Part shown: positions 51,603 through 60,845 of the stretch, one piece after another
Position numbering within the stretch: position 1 is the stretch's first letter
Layout: every line of letters starts with the position of its first letter
DNA from: Pelagibacteraceae bacterium AG-404-N13
GTDB taxonomy: Bacteria; Pseudomonadota; Alphaproteobacteria; Pelagibacterales; Pelagibacteraceae
Assembly: GCA_003216255.1 (NCBI GenBank)
Contig: QCJD01000004.1
Coordinates: 18,854-82,853 of the forward strand
DNA length: 64,000 bases
Reading direction: 5' to 3'
The notes under the pieces: generated by a model
The model's input: only the letters and a program-made list of their open reading frames with translations
The model's database searches: none
Told to the model about the DNA's origin: nothing
Position numbers and translations under genes: made by a program

Positions 51603-52385
51603 TTATTGTAGATTAGCAATGACATCTTTCTTTTTCTTGCCGGCTCTTACTTCATCAAAATACACTACTTGAGTAGGTATTTCCTTCATGTTTATTTGCT
51701 TATAAAGACTTACTTTAGATCTATAAATTCCAAATTTAAAATAAGTTTTAACACCTTTGGATTTAGTTGGCCCTTTAAAATCAAGAACTAATTTATTATT
51801 TGCCCATAATTTAAAATAACCATCATCTTTGTGTGTCCAATTAACATTTACCAAAATATCATTCCATTTTCCTAACAACTCTTCTTTAGATAAAATTTGA
51901 GTGCTTCCTACAGTATAATCTGGAACATGGTTTTCGATCCAATATCCACCACGTTTATTTTTAAACATCCAAATCACATGTTTTTTTTCTTGATGAAACT
52001 GACCAAGTATAACTGAGATGGGATCGACATTTACAAAATCCTCAGGCATATAAATTGACCAAGCATACCATCTCTCTCCTTTGCTAACTCTAAGCCTTGC
52101 ACTCAACTCATGTCTTTCACGATTTGTTTTACAATCATTCCAGTTACCATCTTTATCTTTACCACAATCACCAGCTCTTAATTCAAATCTGATTGATTTT
52201 TCCCCTAAACGTACTGGATGACCATCTGATTTATTAACTACTTCCATACCATATTTTTTATAATAATTTCCTGTAAGACTTTTCTTAAATTTACTACCTG
52301 AAGCAACATCTTTAGGCAAACTTACTGCGTATGCAGTATTGATCCACAACAAACCCAGAACCACAAACCCTAAAAATTTTTTCAT
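51603..52385 (-). CDS. secreted polysaccharide lyase (heparin lyase I-like fold)
   Basis: Signal peptide; RFELRAGDC...RERHELSARLRVSKGERWYAWSIYMPEDF; GQFHQEKKH; WNDILVNVNWTHKDDGYFKLWANNKLV. Confidence 0.75.
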   Translation of the reverse strand: MKKFLGFVVLGLLWINTAYAVSLPKDVASGSKFKKSLTGNYYKKYGMEVVNKSDGHPVRLGEKSIRFELRAGDCGKDKDGNWNDCKTNRERHELSARLRVSKGERWYAWSIYMPEDFVNVDPISVILGQFHQEKKHVIWMFKNKRGGYWIENHVPDYTVGSTQILSKEELLGKWNDILVNVNWTHKDDGYFKLWANNKLVLDFKGPTKSKGVKTYFKFGIYRSKVSLYKQINMKEIPTQVVYFDEVRAGKKKKDVIANLQ

Positions 52386-53749
52386 AATTTTTTTTTTATA
52401 AAATCTTTTATTTTACTAACATTATTATCTAATACTTGAAAATTTTCATCTTTATTAAGTATATGTTGCAATTCATCTGGTAACTTTTCATACTTATTTA
52501 TTGCATTTTTTATAGCATCTGGGAATTTACATGGATGTGCAGTAGATAGAACCACACAATCATGAATAGATAATTTATGTACTGCTCCTACACCAACAGC
52601 TGTATGTGGGTCTAATATAATATTATTTTCTTCATAATTTTTTTTAATAATTTCTAGAGTTTCTTGTTCATTACAACTTTCTGATAAAAAATCTTTTTGA
52701 ATATTATCTAAATTGTTTTTTTCAATTTGATAGGAATTTTGCTTAACTTTTTTCATAATTTCTGCTGTTTTTGAAGAGTCTGAGTTACTTACATAGTAAA
52801 TTAGTCTTTCAAAGTTACTGGCTAATTGAATATCCATACTAGGTGATAATGTTTCTTTAACTTCTTTTGAAACATAATCTCCTTTTGAAATCGCTCTATG
52901 CAGAATATCATTTTCGTTTGTTGCAACAATTAGCTTATCAATTGGTAATCCCATTTGTTTTGCAAGATAGCCTGCAAAAACATCTCCAAAATTTCCTGTG
53001 GGTACTGAAAAGGATATAATTTCTTTATCTAATCTAAAATATGAATAAAAATAATATACTGCTTGAGCAATAATTCTTGCCCAATTTATTGAGTTCACTC
53101 CAGACATATTTATAGATTTAGAAAATTCTAAGTCAGAAAACATGCTCTTAACTATATTCTGACAATCATCAAAATTTCCGTCTATAGCTATATTGAAAAC
53201 ATTTTTTTCTTCTACAGTTGTCATTATTTTTCTTTGAACAGATGAAATCCTATTATTTGGATGAAGTACAAAAATATTTAAATTTGATTTACCTTTAATA
53301 GCATCTATGGCTGCTGCACCTGTATCTCCAGAAGTTGCAACTACAATATTAATTTTTTTATTATTTTTAGTTAAGTAATATTCATATAGGTTCCCAATAA
53401 ATTGCATTGCAACGTCTTTAAAAGCTAATGTTGGACCATGGAATAATTCTAATAATTTTATTTCTCCAACATTTGAAAGTTTAACAACTTCTTTTTCTCT
53501 AAATGTAGAATAAGACTTCTTAACTAAAGTAGATAATTCATCTTTAGATATAAAATCTGATGAAAATAGATTTATTATCTCAGTAGATAATTCGTTATAA
53601 TTTAATTTTTTGAGTTCATGTAATTCTTGAGGACTATATTTTTTTAATGATGTTGGAACATAAAGACCTCCATCGTCTGCCAATCCTTTAATAAATACTT
53701 GTTCAAAATTATATTCTTCTGAATTATTTCTTGTGCTTACATATTTCAT
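52382..53749 (-). CDS. thrC: threonine synthase
   Basis: MKYVSTRNNSEEYNFEQVFIKGLADDGGLYVP; HGPTLAFKDVAMQF; VATSGDTGAAAI. Confidence 0.97.
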   Translation of the reverse strand: MKYVSTRNNSEEYNFEQVFIKGLADDGGLYVPTSLKKYSPQELHELKKLNYNELSTEIINLFSSDFISKDELSTLVKKSYSTFREKEVVKLSNVGEIKLLELFHGPTLAFKDVAMQFIGNLYEYYLTKNNKKINIVVATSGDTGAAAIDAIKGKSNLNIFVLHPNNRISSVQRKIMTTVEEKNVFNIAIDGNFDDCQNIVKSMFSDLEFSKSINMSGVNSINWARIIAQAVYYFYSYFRLDKEIISFSVPTGNFGDVFAGYLAKQMGLPIDKLIVATNENDILHRAISKGDYVSKEVKETLSPSMDIQLASNFERLIYYVSNSDSSKTAEIMKKVKQNSYQIEKNNLDNIQKDFLSESCNEQETLEIIKKNYEENNIILDPHTAVGVGAVHKLSIHDCVVLSTAHPCKFPDAIKNAINKYEKLPDELQHILNKDENFQVLDNNVSKIKDFIKKKL

Positions 53750-53758
53750 AATTTTCTT

Positions 53759-54238
53759 TTAACCATTATTGCTATCTAAAAAAGTGTAAGAAATAGCCAT
53801 ACTATTCAAGTTTCGAAACCTTAAATCATTTATCATTATTGGATCAATATAAAAAGTAATTGAGTATGTTGATATTTCGCCAGGTAGCAAAGTTTGTTTT
53901 TTATAACAAAAACAGTCAATTTCAACAAAGTATTTTTTTAATGTTTCTGGTTTAACATTATAAATGGCTTTTCCAGATGATTGATTTGAACCATAATTCT
54001 CAACATTAAAATCAACTTTATATAATTGGCCAACTTTAACTTGCATAGCATTATTATTGGTAGAAAAGTTCCAAGAAAGATTATCTTCTACTTTGGTATC
54101 TAAATTTAATGTTATTATTTTTTGACCAGCAACTTTAGTTTTTTTTTCAAAAATTATTGCTGCAGTTATAGAGGAAATTATTAGAATAAGAAAAAAGCCT
54201 ACTATATAAATCTTGGAAGAATCTTTTTTCTTAAACAT
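53759..54238 (-). CDS. ctaG: cytochrome c oxidase assembly protein (Cox11/CtaG)
   Basis: N-terminal TM; copper-binding CFC (EIDCFCYKKQTLLPGE). Confidence 0.94.
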   Translation of the reverse strand: MFKKKDSSKIYIVGFFLILIISSITAAIIFEKKTKVAGQKIITLNLDTKVEDNLSWNFSTNNNAMQVKVGQLYKVDFNVENYGSNQSSGKAIYNVKPETLKKYFVEIDCFCYKKQTLLPGEISTYSITFYIDPIMINDLRFRNLNSMAISYTFLDSNNG

Positions 54239-54282
54239 CTTAAATAATAAAACTATATTATAAAAAACGAATAATAAAATTT

Positions 54283-55197
54283 TTATTTAATTATTTGGTC
54301 AACAAGAAATAAAACAAATAGTAAAAATAAATAGAAAATTGAGTATGCAAATACTTTTTGGGCTTTCTTAAGCTCAAATTTGTTCTTCTTAAATTTAAGT
54401 AAATCGTAACAAATATAATTATAATATACTGTTAATATCAAAGATACTGCCAAGAACAGTTTGCCAGTAAATCCAATTGCATAAGGAATTACAACTATTG
54501 GCAACATGAATAATGAATAAACAAATATTTTTTTCTTTGTCTCTTCTACCCCTTTGGTAATTGGTAACATTGGGATTTTTGCTTTAGCATAATCTTTAGC
54601 TTTATATAAACTTAATGCCCAAAAATGTGATGGTGTCCAATAAAATATAATTAAAAAAAATGTAATTGGTTCAAGACTCAAAGAGTTTGTAGCAATAGTC
54701 CAGCCAATAACTGGTGGCAAAGCTCCAGACGCACCTCCAATTACAATATTTTGAGGAGTCTTTCTTTTAAGCCAAATAGTATAAACAAAAACATAAAATG
54801 CTATCGTTATAAATAATAATGTAGCTGAAAGAAAATTTGAAAAATAATAAAGTCCTATTACTGATACGGTTGATAAAACTACTCCAAATATTAAAGCATT
54901 ATCTTTGCTAACTTTTCCAGTTGGAATTGGTCTAAGACATGTTCTGGTCATTAAACTATCAAGATCTGCTTCATACCACATATTTAAAGCTCCAGCTGCT
55001 CCCGCTCCTACTGTTACAAAAAATATACAGATCAATGAGTCAATTAGTGGAATTTGATTTGGGGAAGTTAATAACCCAACTGCACAAGTAAATATAACCA
55101 GAGACATAACTCTCGGTTTCATTAATTGAATTAAAGATTTTAAATAAGATATTAAGTTTAATGAAACAGTTTTTTTATTTATTGTGTTTGTGTTCAC
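54283..55197 (-). CDS. ctaB: protoheme IX farnesyltransferase
   Basis: LMKPRVMSLVIFTCAVGLL; NMWYEADLDSLMTRTCLRPIPTGKVS. Confidence 0.97.
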   Translation of the reverse strand: MNTNTINKKTVSLNLISYLKSLIQLMKPRVMSLVIFTCAVGLLTSPNQIPLIDSLICIFFVTVGAGAAGALNMWYEADLDSLMTRTCLRPIPTGKVSKDNALIFGVVLSTVSVIGLYYFSNFLSATLLFITIAFYVFVYTIWLKRKTPQNIVIGGASGALPPVIGWTIATNSLSLEPITFFLIIFYWTPSHFWALSLYKAKDYAKAKIPMLPITKGVEETKKKIFVYSLFMLPIVVIPYAIGFTGKLFLAVSLILTVYYNYICYDLLKFKKNKFELKKAQKVFAYSIFYLFLLFVLFLVDQIIK

Positions 55198-55199
55198 TA

Positions 55200-55463
55200 T
55201 TACTCAACATTCAGTGATACAAAAATTACTATTAAAACAAGACCGATTATTAAAATATGATTTCCTAAGTCAAACATTCCAACTTTATCATTTTTTTTAT
55301 CGATTAATTTTCTATGTAAAGGAACTTGATCATAAGGGTTAATTGAAATTTTTTCTGGCTGATCTTTTTGATTTTCAACCTTAACTGAAAATCCAAACCA
55401 CGTTATATAAATAAAAAATACGAACAACAATAAAAAACCAGCTAAATAATCGTATCCATCCAT
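55200..55463 (-). CDS. small two-TM protein in cox cluster, unknown
   Basis: 87 aa, two TM helices, tightly packed between the subunit IV gene and ctaB. Confidence 0.7.
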   Translation of the reverse strand: MDGYDYLAGFLLLFVFFIYITWFGFSVKVENQKDQPEKISINPYDQVPLHRKLIDKKNDKVGMFDLGNHILIIGLVLIVIFVSLNVE

Positions 55464-55466
55464 TTG

Positions 55467-55811
55467 TTATGCTCCTCCCCCAACAACAAAATAGAATGCA
55501 CGTGAAAATAAAGTATATTCAAATTCTGCTACCATAAGAAATATAAAACAAGCAATTGCAGTCATTGGCCATAAAAGAACATTGACTAAAGCATATCTTT
55601 CCCAAAATAAGTGCATAAAAAATGCCATAATTAGTCCAGCTTTTAAAAACATAAAAAACAATATTAAAGACCATCTAAGCATCCCTTGAAAATTATACCA
55701 ATCAACCATGTAAGAAAAGAAACTTAGGACAAATAGTAAGCCCCAAATCCACATATAAATTCCTATTTTATGTGTAGATGCTGATTGTTCTTTTTTTTCC
55801 GCTTTAACCAT
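55467..55811 (-). CDS. cytochrome c oxidase subunit IV-like (prokaryotic COX4)
   Basis: Three TM; LIMAFFMHLFWERYALVNVLLWP. Confidence 0.82.
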   Translation of the reverse strand: MVKAEKKEQSASTHKIGIYMWIWGLLFVLSFFSYMVDWYNFQGMLRWSLILFFMFLKAGLIMAFFMHLFWERYALVNVLLWPMTAIACFIFLMVAEFEYTLFSRAFYFVVGGGA

Positions 55812-55819
55812 AATTTAAA

Positions 55820-56533
55820 TTACCATAAGTAAAAAAATGCAAATATAAATACCCATACTAAATCTACAAAGTGCCAGTATAAACCAAGAATTTCGATTTC
55901 AACATAATCACCTTTCATAGTTGTAAACCAGCCTCTTTTACCACCATTTTCGTAGTGACCTGCAAATACTTTATAAGCGTAGATAAATAAAAAAATAACT
56001 CCTATAGATACGTGCGTTCCATGAAATCCTGTTATCATAAAGAAAAATGATCCAAATTGTGCAGCTCCAAAAGGATTTTCCCAAGGTCTTACTCCTTCCT
56101 CTATAAGCTTACTCCATTCAAATGCTTGCATTCCAACAAAAGTTAATCCACCTAATGCAGTTGCTAAGACTAACCAACCACACATCTTCCGATTTTTTTC
56201 ATAACCATATTTAACTGCTAATGCCATTGTTCCACTACTTGTGATCAAAACAAATGTCATTATTGCTATAAGCAATAAAGGGACAGAAACACCGCCCACA
56301 TGTAATGCAAATACTTCACTTGGATAAGGCCAATCTACTAGTGTTGAACCTCTGCCTTTCATATATGAAATTAAAAAACAACTAAATACAAATGTATCAC
56401 TTAATAAAAAGATCCACATCATTGCCTTGCCCCAATGCACACCCTTAAACATTGTTTGATCGGAGCCAGTATCATCGGCCATTCCTCTAAAGCCTGGTTT
56501 AAGTTGCAAGCCTTCTATTTTTGGATCTGACAT
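55820..56533 (-). CDS. ctaE: cytochrome c oxidase subunit III
   Basis: FLLSDTFVFSCFLISY; FFFMITGFHGTHVSIGV; EILGLYWHFVDLVWVFIFAFFYLW. Confidence 0.93.
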   Translation of the reverse strand: MSDPKIEGLQLKPGFRGMADDTGSDQTMFKGVHWGKAMMWIFLLSDTFVFSCFLISYMKGRGSTLVDWPYPSEVFALHVGGVSVPLLLIAIMTFVLITSSGTMALAVKYGYEKNRKMCGWLVLATALGGLTFVGMQAFEWSKLIEEGVRPWENPFGAAQFGSFFFMITGFHGTHVSIGVIFLFIYAYKVFAGHYENGGKRGWFTTMKGDYVEIEILGLYWHFVDLVWVFIFAFFYLW

Positions 56534-56543
56534 ATTTACTTCT

Positions 56544-58379
56544 TTATGTTTTTTCTACCTCTGTATGCACAACTTCACTTGGTGGAGTTGTTTGTGTAAT
56601 ATAGTCTTCTTTTGCTCCAGGAACACTGAAATCATATGGCCATCTGTGAACTACAGGTAGTCTTTCACCAAAATTTCCATGTTCAGGTGGAACTGTTGAA
56701 GTTAACCACTCTAAAGAATTGGCTTTCCAAGGATTGTGTCCTGCTTTTTTTCCGACTTTTAAAGTTTTAATAATATTATAAATTAAAATAAATTGTGCAG
56801 CTCCAACTATAAACGCTGCCATACTTATGAATTCATTCATTCCAACAGCAGAAGTCATGTAAGGACTATCATACATTTCAAAATATCTTCTTGGTACTCC
56901 TATAAATCCTAAGTAGTGCATTGGGAAATAGATTGAATAAGCGCCTAAAAAAGTAAACCAGAAATGCCATTTGCCTAATTTTTCATCTAAAAATTTTCCT
57001 GATACTAAAGGAAACCAATGATAAACTGCACCCATAATAACCATTAATGGAGCTATACCCATAACCATATGGAAGTGGGCAATAACAAAGTACGTATCAG
57101 ATAATGGAACATCAACAGAAACGTTTCCAAGGAAAATCCCTGTAATTCCTCCATTTACAAAAGTTACGATAAAACCTAGACACCATAACATTACAGTATT
57201 TAATCTAATGTTACCTCTCCACAAAGTTAAAATCCAATTGTATACTTTCATAGCGGTGGGAACCGCGATAATAAGAGTTGTTGTTGCAAAGAAAAATCCA
57301 AACCATGGGTTCATTCCACTAACATACATGTGGTGCGCCCAAACAAAAAAGCTTAAAGCTCCAATTCCAACAATGGCCCAAACCATCATTCTGTAGCCAA
57401 ATATATTTTTTCTTGAGTGAACAGAAATTAGATCAGAAACTATACCAAAGGCAGGTAACGCTACAATATAAACCTCTGGATGGCCAAAAAACCAAAATAA
57501 ATGTTGAAAAAGAATTGGACTTCCACCACCATAATCAAGCACTTCTCCTGCTTGAATAATTGTTGGCATAAAAAAGCTTGTTCCTAAAATTTTGTCTAAA
57601 GTCATCATAATTGCACTAACTAGAAGTGCTGGAAAAGCTAACATCGCTAATACAGTTGCTGTAAATATCCCCCAAACTGTTAATGGCATTCTCATTAAAG
57701 TCATTCCTCTAGTACGAGCTTGTAAAATTGTAATTAGATAATTTAATCCACCCATTGTAAATCCAATTACAAATAAAGATAAAGAAACAAGCATCAATAA
57801 TATTCCCATACCAGCGCCAGGAGTTCCTGGTAAAATTGTTTGTGGAGGATACAATGTCCATCCGGCTCCTGTAGGCCCTCCGGGAACAAAAAAACTAGCC
57901 ATTAAAACTGCTACTGCAATAAAGAACATCCAAAAACTTATCATATTGACATAAGGGAAAACCATGTCCCTTGCTCCAACCATCAAAGGAATTAAGTAAT
58001 TACCAAACCCACCTAGAAATAGAGCCGTTAAAAAATAAACTACCATAATCATTCCATGCATCGTCACAAACTGGTAATAATGTTCTGCAGTCATAAATCC
58101 TGCAGCTCCAGGAAAACCTAATTGTAATCTCATTAACCATGAAAGAATTAATCCAACAACACCTGTGAATACAGCTGTAAGAAAATACTGAACTCCTATG
58201 ACTTTTGCATCCTGACAAAAAACCCATTTAGTAATAAAACTATGTCCATGATATAATTCTTGATCTGGAATTTCTGCTGGTCTGACGTAATCCATATCCG
58301 GAGAAGCAGGAGCAGAACCGCCCATTGTCTCTGAGGATTGTGCTTGGTATGTTTTGTTATTATCGTATTCGTCTGACAT
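56544..58379 (-). CDS. ctaD: cytochrome c oxidase subunit I
   Basis: TMHGMIMVVYFLTALFLGGFGNYLIPLMVGARDM; FWFFGHPEVYIVALPAFGIVSD; HFHMVMG. Confidence 0.98.
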   Translation of the reverse strand: MSDEYDNNKTYQAQSSETMGGSAPASPDMDYVRPAEIPDQELYHGHSFITKWVFCQDAKVIGVQYFLTAVFTGVVGLILSWLMRLQLGFPGAAGFMTAEHYYQFVTMHGMIMVVYFLTALFLGGFGNYLIPLMVGARDMVFPYVNMISFWMFFIAVAVLMASFFVPGGPTGAGWTLYPPQTILPGTPGAGMGILLMLVSLSLFVIGFTMGGLNYLITILQARTRGMTLMRMPLTVWGIFTATVLAMLAFPALLVSAIMMTLDKILGTSFFMPTIIQAGEVLDYGGGSPILFQHLFWFFGHPEVYIVALPAFGIVSDLISVHSRKNIFGYRMMVWAIVGIGALSFFVWAHHMYVSGMNPWFGFFFATTTLIIAVPTAMKVYNWILTLWRGNIRLNTVMLWCLGFIVTFVNGGITGIFLGNVSVDVPLSDTYFVIAHFHMVMGIAPLMVIMGAVYHWFPLVSGKFLDEKLGKWHFWFTFLGAYSIYFPMHYLGFIGVPRRYFEMYDSPYMTSAVGMNEFISMAAFIVGAAQFILIYNIIKTLKVGKKAGHNPWKANSLEWLTSTVPPEHGNFGERLPVVHRWPYDFSVPGAKEDYITQTTPPSEVVHTEVEKT

Positions 58380-58424
58380 AAATTTATTCCTTCTATATAT
58401 ATATCTTTTTTTTTATTTAAATTA

Positions 58425-59261
58425 TTATTTTTGAGCTAATTTTGTATCTCCTATTACCAAATCTTGTTGTTTTGCAATTAAATCTGAAAATGTTTCTTGT
58501 TCTCCTAGCCATGTAGCATAATCTTGTTCATTTTGAACTAATACAGATCCTCTCATCGCATAATGACCTACACCACAATATTCAGCACATAAAACTTCAT
58601 ACTCTCCTGTTTTGTTTGGCTCAAACCAATAAAATGTAACCACACCAGGCACAGCATCCATTTTTGCTCTAAATTGTGGAACATACCAATTATGAAGCAC
58701 ATCAACTGATCTCAATAAAATTTTTACAGGTCTATTATTTTCTAAATTTATTGCATCACTTTGGATCATAACATCGTCTTTGCCATATGGATCATCTAGA
58801 TTAATTCCGAAAGGATTTTCATCGTTTATGTTTATAACTTGTGTGGTTCCTAACTTTCCATCTTTTCCTGGCAATCTATATTGCCATCCCCATTGCCATG
58901 CCATCACATCAACCTCTAGTGCATTTTTTGGAACAGTTACATACTGATTCCAAATAATTAGCCCTGGAGCTAACAATGCTATTACTCCTAATGTTGTTGC
59001 CCAAGTAAGAATTTTTTCTAATTTTTTATCTTCAGGTTTATATTCAGCCTTACGATTTTCTTTATAAGAAAATTTAAAAACACAATAAGTCATGAAAAGA
59101 CAAACTGCTACAAAAACACCGCCACCAACCCAAAAAGTTAGTGTGATTGTATCATCCATACCGCCCCAATTTGAAGCAATATCAGTCCAATACCAAGGTG
59201 TAAAAATATGGAATAATACAGAACCGAGAATAACTAAAAAAAATATAATACCTGGATGCAT
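58425..59261 (-). CDS. ctaC: cytochrome c oxidase subunit II
   Basis: CuA motif CAEYCGVGHYAM; VDVMAWQWGWQYRLPG; VLHNWYVPQF. Confidence 0.97.
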   Translation of the reverse strand: MHPGIIFFLVILGSVLFHIFTPWYWTDIASNWGGMDDTITLTFWVGGGVFVAVCLFMTYCVFKFSYKENRKAEYKPEDKKLEKILTWATTLGVIALLAPGLIIWNQYVTVPKNALEVDVMAWQWGWQYRLPGKDGKLGTTQVININDENPFGINLDDPYGKDDVMIQSDAINLENNRPVKILLRSVDVLHNWYVPQFRAKMDAVPGVVTFYWFEPNKTGEYEVLCAEYCGVGHYAMRGSVLVQNEQDYATWLGEQETFSDLIAKQQDLVIGDTKLAQK

Positions 59262-59296
59262 AGCAGCCTATATAGAATAATAATTTTATAAATACC

Positions 59297-59313
59297 TATG
59301 ACAAAATGTCATA
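59297..59313. promoter_or_regulatory. perfect dyad TATGACA-AAA-TGTCATA, candidate operator
   Basis: 7-bp perfect inverted arms with 3-bp spacer in the ctaC / small-membrane-protein divergent intergenic region. Confidence 0.5.
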
Positions 59314-59350
59314 AAATTCTATTAAATAAAGTACTATATACAACAATAAT

Positions 59351-59542
59351 ATGCTCGGAAAACTAGGAATCCTGATAACAATACTCGTTTTAGTTTTACT
59401 TTTTTTCATTGTCATATCGCTAGGAGCTGGCGCCTTCTCTAAAGACAAGATTAAACCTGAAACTAAAAAATATTTAAAATCTGTAAATAAACTTTTGATA
59501 ATAATTGCTGTAGTTGGATCTATTTTAGTTTTATTTTTGTAA
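59351..59542 (+). CDS. twin-TM small protein (HIG1-like topology)
   Basis: 63 aa, TM-charged loop-TM; divergent from ctaC. Confidence 0.6.
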   Translation: MLGKLGILITILVLVLLFFIVISLGAGAFSKDKIKPETKKYLKSVNKLLIIIAVVGSILVLFL

Positions 59543-59546
59543 AAAA

Positions 59547-60224
59547 TTAAGCAATCAAAGATTTACACCAAGCTATAACTGCATCGTTATAGATGAACAC
59601 AATAGCAAAGAAAACTACCCAAACAATAAATAGGAAAAACCAATATAGTGCTAGGGCATTGATATTTTTTTCTTCTTCGCAGTATTCTTTTTCATCTAAT
59701 TTAAATATTCTTGAAGAAACTTTTCCCCAAAAAAATAAACCTCCCAGAAGATGAATACCGTGTAACGCTGTAAATATATAGAAAGATGAAAAGTAAGTAT
59801 TTGTATCAACAAAGTGTCCTGATTTCATAAGTTGATACCACAAAATTAATTGCAAAAATAAAAATAAATAACTTAAACCTCCAACATAAATCAAATTCTT
59901 TTTAATTTTGTTGGTATAATTTTTTTTAAGATCGCTACTAATTTTATTAAAGAAAAATGTTACAAAAATTAAAATAACAGTATTAATCCAAACTAAAGAA
60001 GTTTTTAAAATAAATGTTGTATCTTGTTCTGGAGGTAGAGAATAAAGATAGCCAGTAAATATCAAGCTAAATATAGCTGTGCTCACTCCAAAAATTATAA
60101 TAACAGCTGACATTTGATTTGATAGGTTAAAAGTTCGACCTGAATGAGTACTATCAATTGCAACCTGGTTTTCTTCCCATGGTTTTTGTGTTAGTGCGCC
60201 AAATAATTTCTTTATGATAGACAT
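59547..60224 (-). CDS. second heme-copper oxidase subunit III family protein
   Basis: FYIFTALHGIHLLGGLFFW; NALALYWFFLFIVWVVFFAIVFI. Confidence 0.85.
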   Translation of the reverse strand: MSIIKKLFGALTQKPWEENQVAIDSTHSGRTFNLSNQMSAVIIIFGVSTAIFSLIFTGYLYSLPPEQDTTFILKTSLVWINTVILIFVTFFFNKISSDLKKNYTNKIKKNLIYVGGLSYLFLFLQLILWYQLMKSGHFVDTNTYFSSFYIFTALHGIHLLGGLFFWGKVSSRIFKLDEKEYCEEEKNINALALYWFFLFIVWVVFFAIVFIYNDAVIAWCKSLIA

Positions 60225-60260
60225 AAGGTTTATATAGTTAGTATAAATAATTTTACAACA

Positions 60261-60845
60261 ATGAAATTAAAAACTTCAATAAGCGTTTTGGCTGGTTGCC
60301 TGGTAATTTTTTTATTTATTATGCTGCCAGTTTTTTTATCAATGAAAAGCCAAAAAGATGAATCAATTGCAGCATTTAAAGGTTCTGATTTTTCTTTAAA
60401 AGATATGAATAATAATACTATTACCGAAAAGTCTTTTGATGGACCTTTAACAGCAATTTTTTTTGGATTTACAAATTGTCCGGACGTTTGTCCAATGACT
60501 TTAAATAAAATGGATATTGTTCTAGAAAAATTAGGAAATAAAAAAAAAGATATAAAAGTTTTTTTTATAAGTGTTGATCCAGAAAGAGATACTCCTGAAA
60601 TTATTAAAGATTATTTAAGTAATTTTGACAATAAATTTATAGGGATTACTGGAGATCCAGGAAAAATATTCCTTCTTTATCAATCTTGGGGTGTAATAAG
60701 TAAAAAAATTTTTTTAGATAATGGTGATTATAATATTGATCATAGTACACCAGTTATACTTCTTAAAAATGGAAAATATATTTCAATGATTTCCCACCGA
60801 GATGATATTAAAAAATCTATCAAAATTATCAAAAAATATTTATAA
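60261..60845 (+). CDS. SCO1/SenC family copper chaperone
   Basis: FFGFTNCPDVCPMTLNKM; VDPERDTPE; DHSTPVILLK. Confidence 0.95.
   Translation: MKLKTSISVLAGCLVIFLFIMLPVFLSMKSQKDESIAAFKGSDFSLKDMNNNTITEKSFDGPLTAIFFGFTNCPDVCPMTLNKMDIVLEKLGNKKKDIKVFFISVDPERDTPEIIKDYLSNFDNKFIGITGDPGKIFLLYQSWGVISKKIFLDNGDYNIDHSTPVILLKNGKYISMISHRDDIKKSIKIIKKYL

Noticed and set aside
57208-57396. Plus-strand ORFs opposite the cox genes (57208-57396, 59092-59280)
   Set aside because: Antisense to conserved ctaD and ctaC; no independent support.
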